From the NCBI RefSeq assembly GCF_905147365.1, contig NC_056421.1, forward strand, positions 12,976,001 through 13,040,000: a DNA stretch of 64,000 nucleotides, written 5' to 3'. Positions within the stretch are counted from its first letter, which is position 1. The number at the start of each line of letters is the position of its first letter. This stretch comes from Aricia agestis (lineage: Eukaryota; Arthropoda; Insecta; Lepidoptera; Lycaenidae). The notes beneath the pieces were generated by a model that saw nothing but the letters and a program-made list of their open reading frames with translations, searched no databases and was not told the DNA's origin. Shown here piece by piece: positions 1 to 12,139 of this stretch. The position numbers and the translations under genes are program-made.

Positions 1-733
1 CCCTCCACCAAGCTCAGTACGTTTATTTTATAATATTTATTGCACATATTTTATACTTAGCACGCACGTAGGTTAATGCCTTATTATGCATATTACTAAT
101 TATGCTTTGGCATAAAATATGGTTGTATAATTCACTTGCTAATTATTATGGATTTAGCCCTATCATTACGAGTATGTGCTCTGACTTCGGAGATCTAGAG
201 CTGTCTGAGTATATGAAAATAATACTCATGAAGATTATCCAACAATTTAAACTATATATTTTGTGCTAATTAAATGCATGATACTGGATCATACTCGTGT
301 GATTAAATTATTGATTATTGTACATGAATACAATAGATATGTACTAATTAAGTTGTGATAATTTGTTACTAGTCTGACAATTTTAATCCCCTTATGATTT
401 TACATACAATACAATGTTTAAATATTATGATGTTTCATGAATATTATGTAAAATGTATTTGTATAAAATTAATGAGTATCGTGTTTTTGTATAAATATTG
501 TGCTGTCCGATACAATTTTATAAGAGGAAATTACGGTGGTAAAATCTTTGTTACAATCAAATGGAAATACTTTTAATGTTTCGGTTGTTTTATAGATCCA
601 GTTTTTCGTTTAAATGTTTAAAAATTTAATAGCATGTCATGGCTATTCATGTATTTTAAACAATAGTTTGTTCTTTGAAATATATTTAATAAATCTTTGA
701 AAAATGTATCACTTGAACTGTGACACTTGAACT
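1..733. other. AT-rich non-coding stretch
   Basis: Very AT-rich sequence. The short open frame near 394-576 shows no recognisable domain and has AT-driven composition. I see no gene, RNA or repeat that I can name. Confidence 0.5.
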
Positions 734-946
734 GTTGCCCGCCACTTTGTTGCGTACAAGTTTGACTTTAAAAAAACTATCATAATAATAATATTATATT
801 CCATGACACAGAGTATCTCTAAACTCAATTAAAATTGGTTCTCAAAGTATTTCTAAGCTCATTCAAATTAATTCATTGGTACAGCAGCTTAAGCGTGTAA
901 GCCAATAGACAGACGGATATACTTTTGAATTTATACTAATATTAGA
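734..946. repeat. Decayed LINE-tail fragment (tail-1 type)
   Basis: It keeps a diverged start (GTTGCCCGCCACTTTGTTGCG), then a region resembling the 'queried base then cagacagacgg' end, then TTATACTAATATTA. This is the same order of landmarks as the better copy that follows directly at 948. It is probably an older copy into or beside which the next one inserted. Confidence 0.45.
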
Positions 947-947
947 T

Positions 948-1160
948 ATTAGATGACGCCCGCAACTCCGTTGCGCCAAAATTTGTTCATCATGACAAGA
1001 GAACCATACATTTTTCCGGGATAAAAAGTATCCATTGTCTTTTCCTAAGAATCAAAGTATGTCCATACCAAATTTCAGCAAAATCGGTTTAGCGGTTTGA
1101 GCGTGAAGAGGTAACAGACAGGGAGACAGACAGACACACTTTCGCATTTATAATATTAGA
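948..1160. repeat. Tail-1 retroposon copy
   Basis: Begins AGATGACGCCCGCAACTC, contains TTTTTCCGGGATAAAAAG and GCGTGAAGAGGTAACAG, then a (CAGA)n-like run and ends CTTTCGCATTTATAATATTA. At least six other copies with the same landmarks lie in this window (10490, 29115/29706, 36140, 36418, 52507, 59987). I recognise it as a common lepidopteran LINE/SINE-tail repeat but cannot assign the clade. It ends only about 35 bp from the splice donor of the LRR exon, inside the intron. Confidence 0.75.
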
Positions 1161-1196
1161 GTAAGTATAGATTAAGTATGATTAATATGGATTTAC

Positions 1197-2247
1197 CTTC
1201 AATCAGAAGATTACTGTTCTGCGTCTTCAAGTTATCAATAATAGGATTGATATTGTCGTATGTCAAAACGTGTAGATCATTCAGTCGTAGATCCAATGAA
1301 CTCAGTCCTCTAACACCTTCAAATAAACCAGATGGAAGGGTGAGCAGTTTGTTATCATCGAGGGACAGCTTCCAAAGTTGAGACAGACCATCGAAAGCTC
1401 TCTCCGATATATATTTTATGTCATTCTTCCCCAGAAGTAGCTCCTGCAAATTCCACAGCTCAGCGAAAGTAAACTCAGTTAAGTTTGAAATGCAGTTCCT
1501 CCTTAGATCTAATTTCCGCAGATTGGCCAATCCATCAAACGTGTGCCGGTTCAGATGGTAGATGGTGTTTTTGTTCAAATCCAATTCCAGTAGGTTGAAA
1601 GTGTGTTGAAATGTACCATCGTAGATCGTCGATATATTATTTTTTGTGAACACCAACTTCTGTAGTTTCGGTAGATCGAAAAATGAAACTTTGTCGATTT
1701 CTATCAGCGCGTTGTCTTCTAAATTTATGAGTGTTATGTTAGGCAAATGAGCGAACGCGTACGATTCTAACGTTCCGATCTGATTCGATGATAGTACAGC
1801 TTCATTTAAATTAGTGAGGTTGGCGAACGCGAAAGAGGTTATATCGCCAATATTGCCATATTTTATATTTATAGACCTCAGTCTTTGTAAGTATTGAAGT
1901 GACTTTGTCGGTATATAGTTCAGAGCACCGTCGACTCGGACGTTAAACGACAATGTGTGCAAAGCAGGTTGCGACGCAAAACTTTGCCAGATAGGATCGT
2001 CTCTTGGTATACCTCCATTGAATACCCAGCATTCCGCCTTTGTTGCATTCTTCAATTCCCTTGTATTCTCACAGTAGCAGTGCACTTTAGAATTACGATC
2101 TGTTATGTCGCAGATATTCTTAAGAAAACCGCCGGTTTTTTCTTGATTTCTTCTTTTATTGTCCCTGCTCTGTACGGCCGAGGACATTTCATTCACTAGG
2201 GCGAATGTTATAGAAATGTGCATAATTCTTGCAATCCGCCACTGCAT
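1197..2247 (-). CDS. Leucine-rich-repeat cell-surface protein, connectin-like, N-terminal coding exon
   Basis: Seen: 350 codons plus one base on the minus strand. From the chosen Met (2247-2245) there is a short hydrophobic leader (about residues 5-25), a basic segment, an N-terminal cysteine cluster (C46, C57, C59, C73), then about ten 24-residue leucine-rich repeats from residue 95 to 330 with the pattern LxxLxLxxNxIxxLxxxxF. Potential N-glycosylation sites include N67, N143, N170, N204 and N255. Exon limits: an acceptor TTGTTGCAG ends at 2257, nine bases before this Met, so the exon opens with a few untranslated bases; a donor AAG|GTAAAT sits at 1197/1196. Past the donor the frame runs into a hydrophobic tail and stops, which I take as intron. 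Known: LRR ectodomains of this type act in cell adhesion and axon or muscle targeting; insect connectin is GPI-anchored. Inferred: the name connectin, from the cysteine block and repeat wording. It could be another extracellular LRR protein. The C-terminal exons lie outside the window, to the left. Confidence 0.75.
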
Positions 2248-2600
2248 GTTCCTCGCCTGCAACAAACGTTCTACGTTTAAAATTTTATAAGAGAATGAAG
2301 ACTATGTTTAAAGAAATAATAAGCTCTTTGTGATTAAGTGACTCGGCGCTGAAGGCGGGCGAATATCAATATTATCCATCCATTTACTCGTTATATTATG
2401 CTTGACTCAGATTATCGAAGGCTTATAATAGATTTATTTTCAATTGAAACGTTGGCGATGAATAATTAGTAAGCAATGAGGGATTAATTTTGTATTAAAA
2501 TTAAAACAATGGCTTGGCTGAATTCAAATCTTACTTAATATTCACGATGTTATTCGATCATTCTAACAACTTAATAAAACTACCATATTTTGCAAGTAAA

Positions 2601-2759
2601 CATTCTTATTCTTAAGAAAGTCAAAATATAACGATGTCTCTGTAACTTTTTTAGGGTTCCGTTCCCAAAGAGTGTAAGAATATTAAAGATTATATTATAC
2701 ATTCTTATTCTTAAGAAAGTCAAAATATAATGATGTCTTTAAAACTTTTTAGGGTTTCG
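2601..2759. repeat. Direct duplication of a 60-bp block, period about 99 bp
   Basis: The block beginning CATTCTTATTCTTAAG at 2601 recurs at 2700 with few changes and continues into AACTTTTTTAGGGTT in both copies. The second copy leads into the tail-4 repeat, so the duplication includes the start of that repeat. Confidence 0.65.
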
Positions 2760-2985
2760 CACAAAAGGGGTAAAAACTCGACCCTACTACTAAGACTTGG
2801 TTGTCTATCTGTATGTCTATGTGTCTGTCTATCTGTCTCCAGGCTGTAACTCAAGAACTGCGCTAGCTAGACAGCAATTAAGGGAGCTCCCATACAAAAA
2901 CATAATTTTTTGCATATTTTTCTGTTCTAATACGAAAAAATTCGCGCGCGAGTCCAACTTGCACTTGGCCGTTTTTTATTATTAA
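2745..2985. repeat. Tail-4 repeat (AGGGTTCCGTACCC family)
   Basis: Contains diverged AGGGTTTCGC, 'GACCCTACTACTAAGACTT', a TCTATCTGTCTG-rich stretch, CAGGCTGTAACTCAAGAAC and GAGTCCAACTTGCACTTGG. The same landmarks occur at 11455-11690 and in part at 7775-7822 and 28565-28678. It is a widely dispersed insect repeat; its autonomous partner is not evident here. Confidence 0.6.
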
Positions 2986-3605
2986 ATTATTTTCACTGCG
3001 TACAAATTTAAAAGACCAACCGCATTTATTGTGATACTGAAACTGCATTACCAACATAATAAATTTTCACAAACAACTTCCTTAAGCAGTAACTGGAAAA
3101 TGCGTTTTATTTCCTCGGGGCTACAATAGATAATGAATATAATGTATTTAAAATACATCTAGCAAGTTAACAACAAAACTAACAAGTAAATAAAGTATTT
3201 GTTACCGTTTCAATACTTAATAATGAACACTTTGAACCATTTTAGTAGAAATGTTATGGCCAACTTCATTAAAATAAACTCAACAAATTATATGCTGCAA
3301 ATTGATTTACATAAAATAATTTGATGGCATTAATTTATTTCACCGAAACGAAACTTTATTATTTTCTTACACTAACTAGTACTAATAATAATTGTTATTA
3401 ACTTTCATTTTCAATGATATTATCAGATTACTGTTTAAATTTTATATCTATTGAAATCAAAGTTGATTTTGTTTAGTTGAATGTATTTGTACCTAATAGT
3501 GTGCAAATAATAGTAGTCTGGAGCTTTAAGAGTTTCTTAGATTTTTGACAGGATTCTTCGATGAACTAGCACGCTGGATATGCTTACGTCAAACATAATA
3601 TAATA
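2986..3605. other. AT-rich stretch, nothing recognised
   Basis: No open frame with domain content and no repeat shared with the rest of the window was seen. It may be intron of the LRR gene, or intergenic. Confidence 0.4.
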
Positions 3606-3850
3606 ATAATATTTCCACACCGGTTTCGGTGACGGTGGCCTGTTACAGTGAAACCAGGCCAGCTACGCAGGGGTAGTTTTATAGTGCCCAAATATATGCG
3701 CCGTACACAAGAGCACTCTTTATTCATGACTCATCACACAAATGACATTCAAGAGCAGTGGGACGGACGACCGACACGACTGGCGAGATATCAGGCGCGC
3801 CCATCAGACGCATGGGTCATCTTTCTTTTCAGAAAATCAAGTATCAGTCA
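3606..3850 (-). repeat. SINE-B copy, tRNA head missing
   Basis: Shares the body of SINE-B: CACACCGGTTTCGGTGACGG, then 'accaggccagctacgcagg', a TTTTATAGTGCCC block and ACACAAGAGCACTC, followed by CGACACGACTGGCGAGA. The complete copy at 24385 ends in a tRNA-like head on its right; here that part is absent, so this is 5'-truncated. The AT-rich TAATAATAAT run at the left is its 3' tail. Confidence 0.75.
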
Positions 3851-4440
3851 GTGAAAACCAAACTCCCGTAAAACTCTCAAAAACCGGGCATAAGTTATTC
3901 AATCGCAAAATTAAGTATTTTAAGTAAAATGTGCCATTTACACAATCGACATTAAACCTACCCACTTACTAGGTGCTTTATTTGCACTTAGATAACGAGG
4001 AATTAGAGAATACAATTACAATTAAATTAATTAATGTATAGTTAAGAGGGAATAGCATAAATTGTGTCGTTTCGTCTAATGATCGTCGGAAACCCAAGCC
4101 TAACTACATGTAATACTGCCGCCCTTAATGAACCCCGCTCCGGATTAAATACTAAAATACTAATTACTTCTTCGACTCCTAGGTACGTACTTGGAATTAA
4201 TCCTGGAGTAAACTCATTTTAAGATTTACCTACTTTATCCGTAGCTTCTGGGTTTTGAAGTTAAGCTGGGAACATTTTGTTAGCAGTAAAATATTTTATT
4301 TTTTCAACAAAATATAGAGAAATATTTTCAATACAAATTGTAAAAACAAATAGAAATACCTGTTTATTATAATCATGTAAATTGTAGTTGGTCATTCATA
4401 TTTTATGAGCTGGTAACACTAACTAATGATTAATAATAAT

Positions 4441-4680
4441 TAGGAGCTGGCGAACAAAACCAGACAAGTCCACCAGAGGGCAAAAGTATATTTTTTTTAA
4501 TCGTCTTCTCTTGACCCATCTGCGTCAATTCCTGTTAATTATTTCAATCAAAACCGGTTAATAAGACTTTAAAAAGTCCATTTTTAAACAAAAACGGATT
4601 AGTTCAGTAGTAGTAGTAGTTGATACTAGTTTTTTAACCACTGTGTAAATTTTTAATCCGGGTTTGTTCGTCAGCTCCTA
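4441..4680. mobile_element. MITE with 20-bp terminal inverted repeats
   Basis: Opens TAGGAGCTGGCGAACAAAAC and closes with the near-complement GGGTTTGTTCGTCAGCTCCTA. It is 240 bp, non-coding, with a small (TAG)n run inside. The flanks AAT and AAT could be a 3-bp duplication but AT-richness makes this uncertain. Confidence 0.65.
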
Positions 4681-5283
4681 AATTATTGTCTCTACAAATT
4701 GTAATTACACTTTGAAATACACCTTAGAGTTAAACGAATTTTGTAATAGCGAAAGCAACATTAGCAATTAGCTTCATGGAATATTTGGTATCTACATCAA
4801 CAGGTTTCACATCATAGTATACATCAAACTAAAGAGCTTATATAGCCTCAATTTCACGAATGATTTTGCCCATTTCAACCAAACCTGTTTGGTAAAATAG
4901 TCATCTTTCAACATTGAGATGATTTTCATTAAAATGATCCTTTCAATTTATCGCTTTCGTGGAAGGATGGAAGAATGGATTTATTTGGCTTTTGTATTTC
5001 TCCAGAAAAATGGAGTTGATATCTCGTCGAAAATAAATCAACGGATACGAGTCCTTTAAGCATAGATTAAATGTAATTGAAATGTTTCCAGGATATGAAT
5101 TATTTTATAAGGGAAAATGTAGCAATAAATACCAAAAAATATTACTTAGCAGTAAAAGACAGGTAAATGAATGTCATGGATATTTCAATCTTACAATATA
5201 TTTTGTTTTTATAGATTAAAATAGTTAACGAATCGTGGCCGACAGCAAAGTTTTAAAACAAGATCAATTTTTAAATACAAAAA

Positions 5284-6491
5284 GTGTACATTATGAGACT
5301 GGCATGTCTAATAATCACGGGTGCACTCTCGTCAACATCCACCGCTTCCCTCGAGGCCCTGATCAACCTTGCTCCGCTTCCTCTGCTTGTTCAGATGGGG
5401 GCCAGAACGGCGGCTTTCAGGGCCAGGACGGTGGGCAGGACGATTTGGGCCTCCACCCCATTTCGACAGCTGGAACAGTCTCTCAGTGAATTACCTGTCA
5501 TGGCCATGCCATCAAATGTCGTGATCAAGGTGCATAGCTTTTCGAAGCAATACCAGGTTTTTATACCTTCCACGGAGGACTAGGAAAGAAAAATCCCAAT
5601 CGATGTCCGAGAGATAAAGTTTGGTTCACGGAAGGATCCAGGAAAGACAACCGTGCGGGAGCCGAATTCTACGGAGGCAACCAAAAGGCAAATACGCCTG
5701 TTTGCGACCGTGTTTCAGGCTGAGGTCTTCACTATCCTCGGTTGTTCACTAGAAATCCTGGAGATGGCTCTAGTTAGTAAAAATGTTTTTATCTTCTCCG
5801 ATAATCAAGCTGCACTTAAAGCACTGACTGCCGAAGAAGTCTTGTCTAAATTGGTTCTGGAATGCATTGAAACGTTGAACATGCTGGGAAGGAACAACAA
5901 CATCCGCCTAGTATGGGTCCCGGGCCACAGTAACGTCCCTGGCAATGAAACCGCTGACGAACTTGCAAGGCTTAGGGCCGAGAGTTTCATATATGGACCA
6001 GAACCGGTCTGTGGTATACCTCTCAGTAACACAAAGTAAGTGCTCAAAGAATGGGGTCACAGACTAAGCAGAAAGCAATGGGCCGAGACCCCTGGCCTTG
6101 AACACTCCAAGACACTAATTCCTGGTTTTAACAAGAAACTATCAGAATTAGTGCTTACTTTGGGTAGGAACCAATTAAGAATCCTTACCAGAAGCCTAAC
6201 TGGGCACTGCAAGCTCAACAAACACCTAAACAGAATGGGTATTTGTAGCATAACGACATTCACCTTCTCCTCGACTGTCCTGCTCTGCTACAGAGCAGGA
6301 ACAGGCACCTTGGTCGCCACGAATACTCATTCACAGAGGAAATTCGTGGCACCAACCCCAACCATATCGTTCAATTTATGAGAAGTATTGGGTTGGGGAT
6401 GAAACTCTAGTGTGAAGGGTCACAATAGATTCTTATGGGTCGTAGTGACGTCAGGGCTACGGTGACCTGCCTAATTTAATTAAAAAAAAAG
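5284..6491 (+). pseudogene. LINE ORF2 3' remnant: RT C-terminus, RNase H and tail
   Basis: Seen in three frames: first a stretch reading RLACLIITGALSSTSTASLE, typical of the region between reverse transcriptase and RNase H in I/R1/Jockey-group LINEs; then an RNase H domain with FTEGS near 5622, an AEVFTI helix, SDNQAALKAL near 5800 and ADELARL near 5955; then a C-terminal segment and a non-coding tail ending in a short A run at about 6482-6491. The first catalytic motif, normally FTDGS, has Glu for Asp. A frame change separates it (5619 frame) from the AEVFTI part (5653 frame), and stops interrupt the whole. It is therefore dead. The family cannot be fixed further by eye; nothing upstream of 5284 is recognisable as the rest of the polymerase, so it is 5'-truncated. 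Confidence 0.8.
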
Positions 6492-9400
6492 ACATCGTAG
6501 AAGACCCTATACTACTTCTTGAAAATACATGTTATAATAATTATGAAAATAAATAGAAGATACACAAAGAGGGCATGTACGCTATAAAAGCTGTTAGTGC
6601 CAATATTAACAAGGCAGATAACATGGACGACCTCGCTAATGTGCCATCGTAAATTGGGACGAGAAATAATTTCATATTCACCAAACATAAATCAAAGATG
6701 GCTTTAAAAATTGTTGGCAGCACTTCTGATGGCTAGTGCCAAGATGAAGGAGGTTCCAAAAGATTATAGTTTTAAATCCAACAGTAACTTAGCTGGGTGA
6801 CTAGATGGAATGGCAACTGATAAAGTATCCTGTGGGTACAGATCCATTCTGCAATTCATTTGCATTCATTTGACGATACAAGGTTTTTTAAACATTTGTT
6901 GCTAAACATTAAATCTATATCCTATTGTCGTTTCTAAATCATAGTAGTTGAAGTTGAAATTATACTTCTAAAAAGTATAGACATTTTTACACACGTCTTG
7001 TTTAAAATTTGACTAGAAGTTTTCTGGTAGTTGGTAGTGTTGGTTTAAATCATCCAATTTATGAGGGAAACAACAATAATTTAAATTTTGTAGATCTGAC
7101 TTGCATCATAGCTTGGAGCATAATTTTCATGCCCACTGAAAAAAATTAAGTTGTTTATATCCTCCCGTACGTGTTACAAATATTATATGCTTGTGCACAG
7201 CGTAGTTGTATTTTTTTTCGTAGCCTCGCAAAATTTATGATCACAAAAAGATACTTTGGCTATTACAGCTCATACGAAGCTCGTAAAATAATAATACAAT
7301 ACTGAAGCCGTAAAAGCTTTCGCTCTCAAACATAATATAACCAAATTCGGCCAAGTACGCGTCGACCTCGAGCCGAAAAAATTCCGTACCATTTATTGAT
7401 ATTGAGCAAAAATAAAAAAAAAATCCCTTTTCATATTATTTAATTGTATTCATTTTAAAAGTTCAAATTTATTTTGTTTATTAAACACACATAATAATAG
7501 CATTTAAAGCAGGCAGTGTAAATCAGGCCGTCTAAACCCATGGGCCATTTTAAGTTAAACTTGTGTTATGGCAAGAGTAAAAATATGCCGAAATATTTTG
7601 TGATTATTTTACGTGCTTTTGCGAAAAAAGGCAAAAAATAGGATTGGCTTAAAGGAATCCTCCTAAATAATGTTTATTTTATTTTTGAGCGTTGGTGAAA
7701 AATAAACATTTGAAATTTTTATCCATCTACCTATAACGCATCTTGAAACAAACAAGGCGAACGGACAGAGAAGTGATTATAATAGGGTTTTTACTCATTG
7801 GGTACGGAACTCTAATAAAACAAAAACTTACATTTAAATACCCATTTTCATGGGTACGAGAGTTAAGAAAACATTACCATAAAACATCACACGAGCCAAA
7901 TTACTTTTTTTTTATTTCTCGCGTCATAAGTAAATAAATTCAATATAATATTGTGATGCCGGTTTTCTCACAAAATTTAGTTTAGGATACAGCAAATTGT
8001 GTCTTCGGCGTAAAATATTTCACACTTATCGTGTTTTTTTATCGTTATTATTATTGCATTAATTTTAAAATTTTGTTTATTTCTGTTTCAGCTATACATT
8101 AATACTGAAATCTAAGTATTACTTTTTATGTACTAAGTAAGTACTAACCCACATAAGTTATACAAATGTTCAAAAATCATTAAACCGATTTTAATTAACA
8201 CAAAATATTAACGGTCACATAAAGTAAATTGTAGACGAAAAATTAAATACTTTTTCTAAAACTAGCGTGATAAATGGACGGCCCCGCAGTGTTGATTAGA
8301 TTAGAACGTCGTGGTGATTGTGCGGAACAGAAGTGGGAATTGTCCAATTTTGCGCAATTCATTCATTATCATTAGAAACGTTTTGGTAAAATTTTACGTT
8401 TCTGATGTAATTTTTTTTCAGCTCTTTCAGAATAATTATAATAGTTTATAATATAAGGTCCTTTTTGTTTATTTTATTATCTTCTTTATTTTTTATCTTC
8501 TTTATATATTTTAATCACAAACGGAAAAAAGAGGTTTTATAAGTTTAACGTGTTTGTCTTTGTGTGTCTACCCATGACATTGTAGCATCCCAGTAGGTGG
8601 GGATTCTGATACATTTTTTTGGTTGAAAATTAGGTCCACTTTTACCTCTTGGTGCCTCCGAAAGTAACCGTGAGTCGCAACCCAAACTTAGTAGTCGCTA
8701 TTCGTTCTTGCCTCTATACGACATGTGCGTAAAAACTTTTATTTTTTATGAAATGACACGTCTGGCTTTTGGGTCATAACTCATAATACATTATGTAAAA
8801 AACCTAAGACATATTTCTTAATTTCTAAGACATATTTCTTAAAAACACTCAATTTAATCGATGTTTCAATTGTTACTACATGAAAAACACCGCTTAACTT
8901 TAATAAAATTGGCCCTAATTTTATATAGTTTCCGCCAAAACCTTTCTATTCATTCGTAGGCTGTAAAAATATTTTCCAACAGTATTTTTATTTCAAGCCC
9001 ATTATGGGTCAAAGGAATAAAGCCGGTGCTTTCAACGGCTGTGGCCTTTGTTAGGCGAGTGGAGGAATATTGATGGAAGTGGAAATCGTGACATGACGCG
9101 ACCCTGGTCTAGCCTTATTGCCTCTAATAGGCTAGCGAGATATATTTTATATCTATAGCGAGATTATAATATTAAATATATGAATTGTTTCGTTGATTTA
9201 TAAGAATTAAATGGCGGTACGTTGCATGCTGAGTGAAACGTCTGCGGAAAGAAATATAAGTAGACCGCAATTTAGTACTACCGGAAAAAGTTCATCGCAT
9301 TAGGTTTATTTAATGTGTATAAAATAACGTTTATCATCATAATATTATCACAGCAATTAAAATTTGTTCGCAATGTCTAACTAGCAATAACGATCGAACT

Positions 9401-9828
9401 AGATTATTTATTATCATTATAGACAATACCGTTGTAAAATCTAGTTAGAGACTAAGCAGATAACATGTTTATGTCACAAAGGCAGGCGTAGCTCTGTAAT
9501 GACTAATGTCATATGATGTAGAGATATAATGTCATATAGAGCTAACTAATATTGAAGATCTAAATAATTGATGCCAGAGCTAAAACCGCTAAAGAATTTG
9601 CATTCGTATTCAATTTGCCGTTTGCACTAAAATCAAAAAGAGAATATTCAGAAACCAATTAATAAAACATTCATAACTGCGTCTGGGTCCTGAACCTGAA
9701 GAATAGAATCGATATTAGCTGTCAATAACATTTGAAACGCCATCCTCAGCATTTTAAAGAGACATGCAATTAAAATGTCCTACGCAGTGCGTTAGAAACC
9801 TCGCTATTTCATAAATTCTCCAATTTTT
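6492..9828. other. Long AT-rich stretch, little recognised
   Basis: Mostly AT-rich with no convincing coding frame. A reversed scrap of tail-4 (AATAGGGTTTTTACTC then GGGTACGGAACTC) lies at about 7775-7822 and another scrap (TCGAGCCGAAAAAATTCCGTACC-like) near 7370. A short direct duplication of TAAGACATATTTCTTAA occurs at 8807-8842. Nothing else could be assigned. Confidence 0.4.
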
Positions 9829-10006
9829 TTTGTTTCTTTGTTTGAACGCGCTAATGTTGCAAAGTGCTGGACTGATTTTTATGATATTCAGCAAAGATTT
9901 AGAGTAGATCACAGGGAAGGGACATAGGTTTCTTTTTTGTGGGAAAAAGTATGGTTCTCCCGAAATACTTCGTTTACGCGGACGGAGCCGCGTGCAACTT
10001 TTAGTG
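9829..10006. repeat. Tail-2 LINE tail fragment
   Basis: Begins TTTGTTTGAACGCGCTAAT, continues with a diverged 'actggactgatt' block and CACAGGGAAGGGACATAGG, and ends with CGCGGACGGAGCCGCGTGC. The order matches the copies at 20402 and 39021. This is the lepidopteran family whose 3' ends read 'gcggagccgcgggcaa'. Confidence 0.65.
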
Positions 10007-10489
10007 TTTGTATGATGACTAAATATAATCAGTCCAAAAGATGCCAATTATAAATGAGTAAATAGACAGTGAAAATGTTTTTATACCTTTAAGAAATTGC
10101 GATTTCGCACATTTATTTTTAATTGGTATAGTATGATTTTTTGAACAAATTGTTGGACTATTTTATTCTCACCGTTATTTAAAGACAAGATTATTTAGAT
10201 ATTAATTACTACCTATTTCTTTCTTCAAACGTAACCAATATTATTCCTCCGCCATAATTAATATGGGTGTCTGAGGTTTCATAGCTATTTCTGATCAAAC
10301 AAACCACAAAATAAATTCAGCGCTTAGTGACGACCACTGCTCTTCGCTTCAGAAGAAAGTGGTCAACATAAAAGTGATGAAGAACTTAATGAGAGTTTAT
10401 TTTTAGTTTATTCATAGTTTAGTTGTTTTTACTTGGATTTTATTATCAAGATTAGCATAGATGGACCACCCATATTTTTTATAGTATTC

Positions 10490-10703
10490 CTGCTAGATGA
10501 TACCCGCAACTCCGTTGCGCCAACATTCGTTAATCGCCTGGGAACCGTACATTTCCCTGGTATAAAAAGTGTCCTATGTCCTTTCCCGGGACTCACAGTA
10601 TCTACATGATACAAAATTTTAGCAAAATTGGTTCCGCGATTTAGGCGTAAAGACTAAAGAGGTAATAGATAGTCAGACAGAAACTTTCGTATTTATAATG
10701 TTT
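10490..10703. repeat. Tail-1 copy
   Basis: AGATGATACCCGCAACTC start, TTTCCCGGGACTCACAG and CGTAAAGACTAAAGAGG in the middle, ending at TTTCGTATTTATAATG. More diverged than the 59987 copy. A GTGGGAGAGCC-family element abuts its end. Confidence 0.7.
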
Positions 10704-11057
10704 TTTTTTATGAAATAAGTGGGCAAACGAGCAAACGGGTCACCAGATGGAAAGCAACTTCCGTCGCCCATGGACACTCGCAGCATCAGAAGAGCTGCAA
10801 GTGCGTTGCCGGCCTTTTAAGAGGGAATAGGGTAACAGGGAAGGGTAAGGAAGAGAAGGGAAGGAAATAGGGGAGGGTAGGGAAGGGAAGGGAAGGGAAT
10901 AGGGGAGGGTAGGGAAGGGAATAGGGTAGGGGATTGGGCCTCCGGTAAACTCACTCACTCGGCGTGAAACAGCGCTTGCGCTGGTTTTCTGTGAGAACGT
11001 GGTATTCCTCCGGTCGAGCCGGCCCATTCGTGCCGAAGCATGTCTCTCCCACGTATT
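10701..11057 (-). mobile_element. GTGGGAGAGCC-family SINE-like element
   Basis: Reverse copy, T-run at left (its A tail) and CTCTCCCACGTA at right (its head). Head block with GCCGGCTCGACCGG, a 16-bp palindrome ACAGCGCTTGCGCTG-type, a purine-rich run of GGGAAGGGAAGGG units, then the shared 3' block (TTAAAAGGCCGGCAACGCAC on the sense strand, then CCATCAGGTGACCCGTTTGC). Open frames across it are low-complexity by-products of the run. Confidence 0.85.
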
Positions 11058-11114
11058 AAATGCTCTCCCACATATAATATGTTAGTATGGATTTGCATGC
11101 TTAGTAAAAAAAAA

Positions 11115-11156
11115 ACTTTACAGACGCATAAAATTTATCTTATGCGTCTGTAAAGT
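11115..11156. other. 17-bp perfect hairpin
   Basis: Arms ACTTTACAGACGCATAA (11115-11131) and its exact complement (11140-11156), with an 8-base AT loop. Origin unknown; it lies just beyond the head of the preceding element. Confidence 0.75.
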
Positions 11157-11454
11157 CTGTAAAGGTAGCAGATACAATTAAAACACATATCACTGTCACA
11201 TTGTTTAAAACAGACCAATTACAGATTATTGCCTCATTTAAAGCTTCATTGGAGCATTTATTTCTTGGAGTCATAATTACAATCGTTAACGGAACGGACG
11301 ATTTCGGACGCTCGGGACCGTCCGAATTACGGACAGATTGTAAATAAACGTATTCATGTTGGACGAGTATTGATTGTGCAAACGAAGGGTAAACAATGTA
11401 CGTGTGTTCTACTTACGACTTAAATACTGCGTCTTTAAAATGGCTTACTACATT

Positions 11455-11690
11455 TTTTAGGGTTCCGTACCCAGGGTAAAAACGTGACCCTATTACTAAG
11501 ACTTCGTTGTCTGTCCGTCTTCAGGCTGTAACTCAAGAACGGTAATAGCTAGAGAGTTGAAATTTTCACAGATTATTTATACCTATTGCCGCTAGAACAA
11601 ATACTAAAAACAAAATAAAATTAATATTTAAGGGGGCTCCCATACAACAAACGTGATTTTTTTGGCCTTTTTTGCTCTATATCAATAATG
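11455..11690. repeat. Tail-4 repeat
   Basis: Has TTAGGGTTCCGTACCC, GTGACCCTATTACTAAGACT, TGTCTGTCCGTCTTCAGG, CTGTAACTCAAGAACGG and GGGGGCTCCCATACAA. A decayed continuation or second copy (GGGCTCCTATACAAA, TTTTGCTCTATAATT) runs to about 11855. Confidence 0.7.
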
Positions 11691-12139
11691 GCAACAGGTG
11701 GGTACCTACTTGAATTTTTCTCAAAGTCCTAAGTTATATGACGTGTACTTTAATATTTAATGATAATATTTAAACAAAATAAAAAAAATAAGCAGGGCTC
11801 CTATACAAAAAAAAACACTATTTGTGGCTTAATTTTGCTCTATAATTGTACGCAACTTCGTGCGCCATTATTTCTTTTTACCTTTAAGGACTAAATGAGT
11901 AAATCTATATTGTTATGATTTATGACTATTGTTTAAATACTGTTAATACACAAAAACGCAAGTCATAATAGTATTACGATTTATTTCTATTCTGTATCTG
12001 TAATAGAGTAAACTATTCTACGATTCCTTGCACCGTCAAAGACAAACTTTAAACGTGTATAATAATATTATTATATTTTGTAAAGCTTGACGGTACCAAT
12101 AAAAAATCTTTTTAATCCTAATTTGTTACACTTTCTTTA

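Noticed and set aside
1178..1381. Plus-strand frames opposite the LRR exon (also 1957-2199)
   Set aside because: Antisense shadows of the LRR coding sequence.
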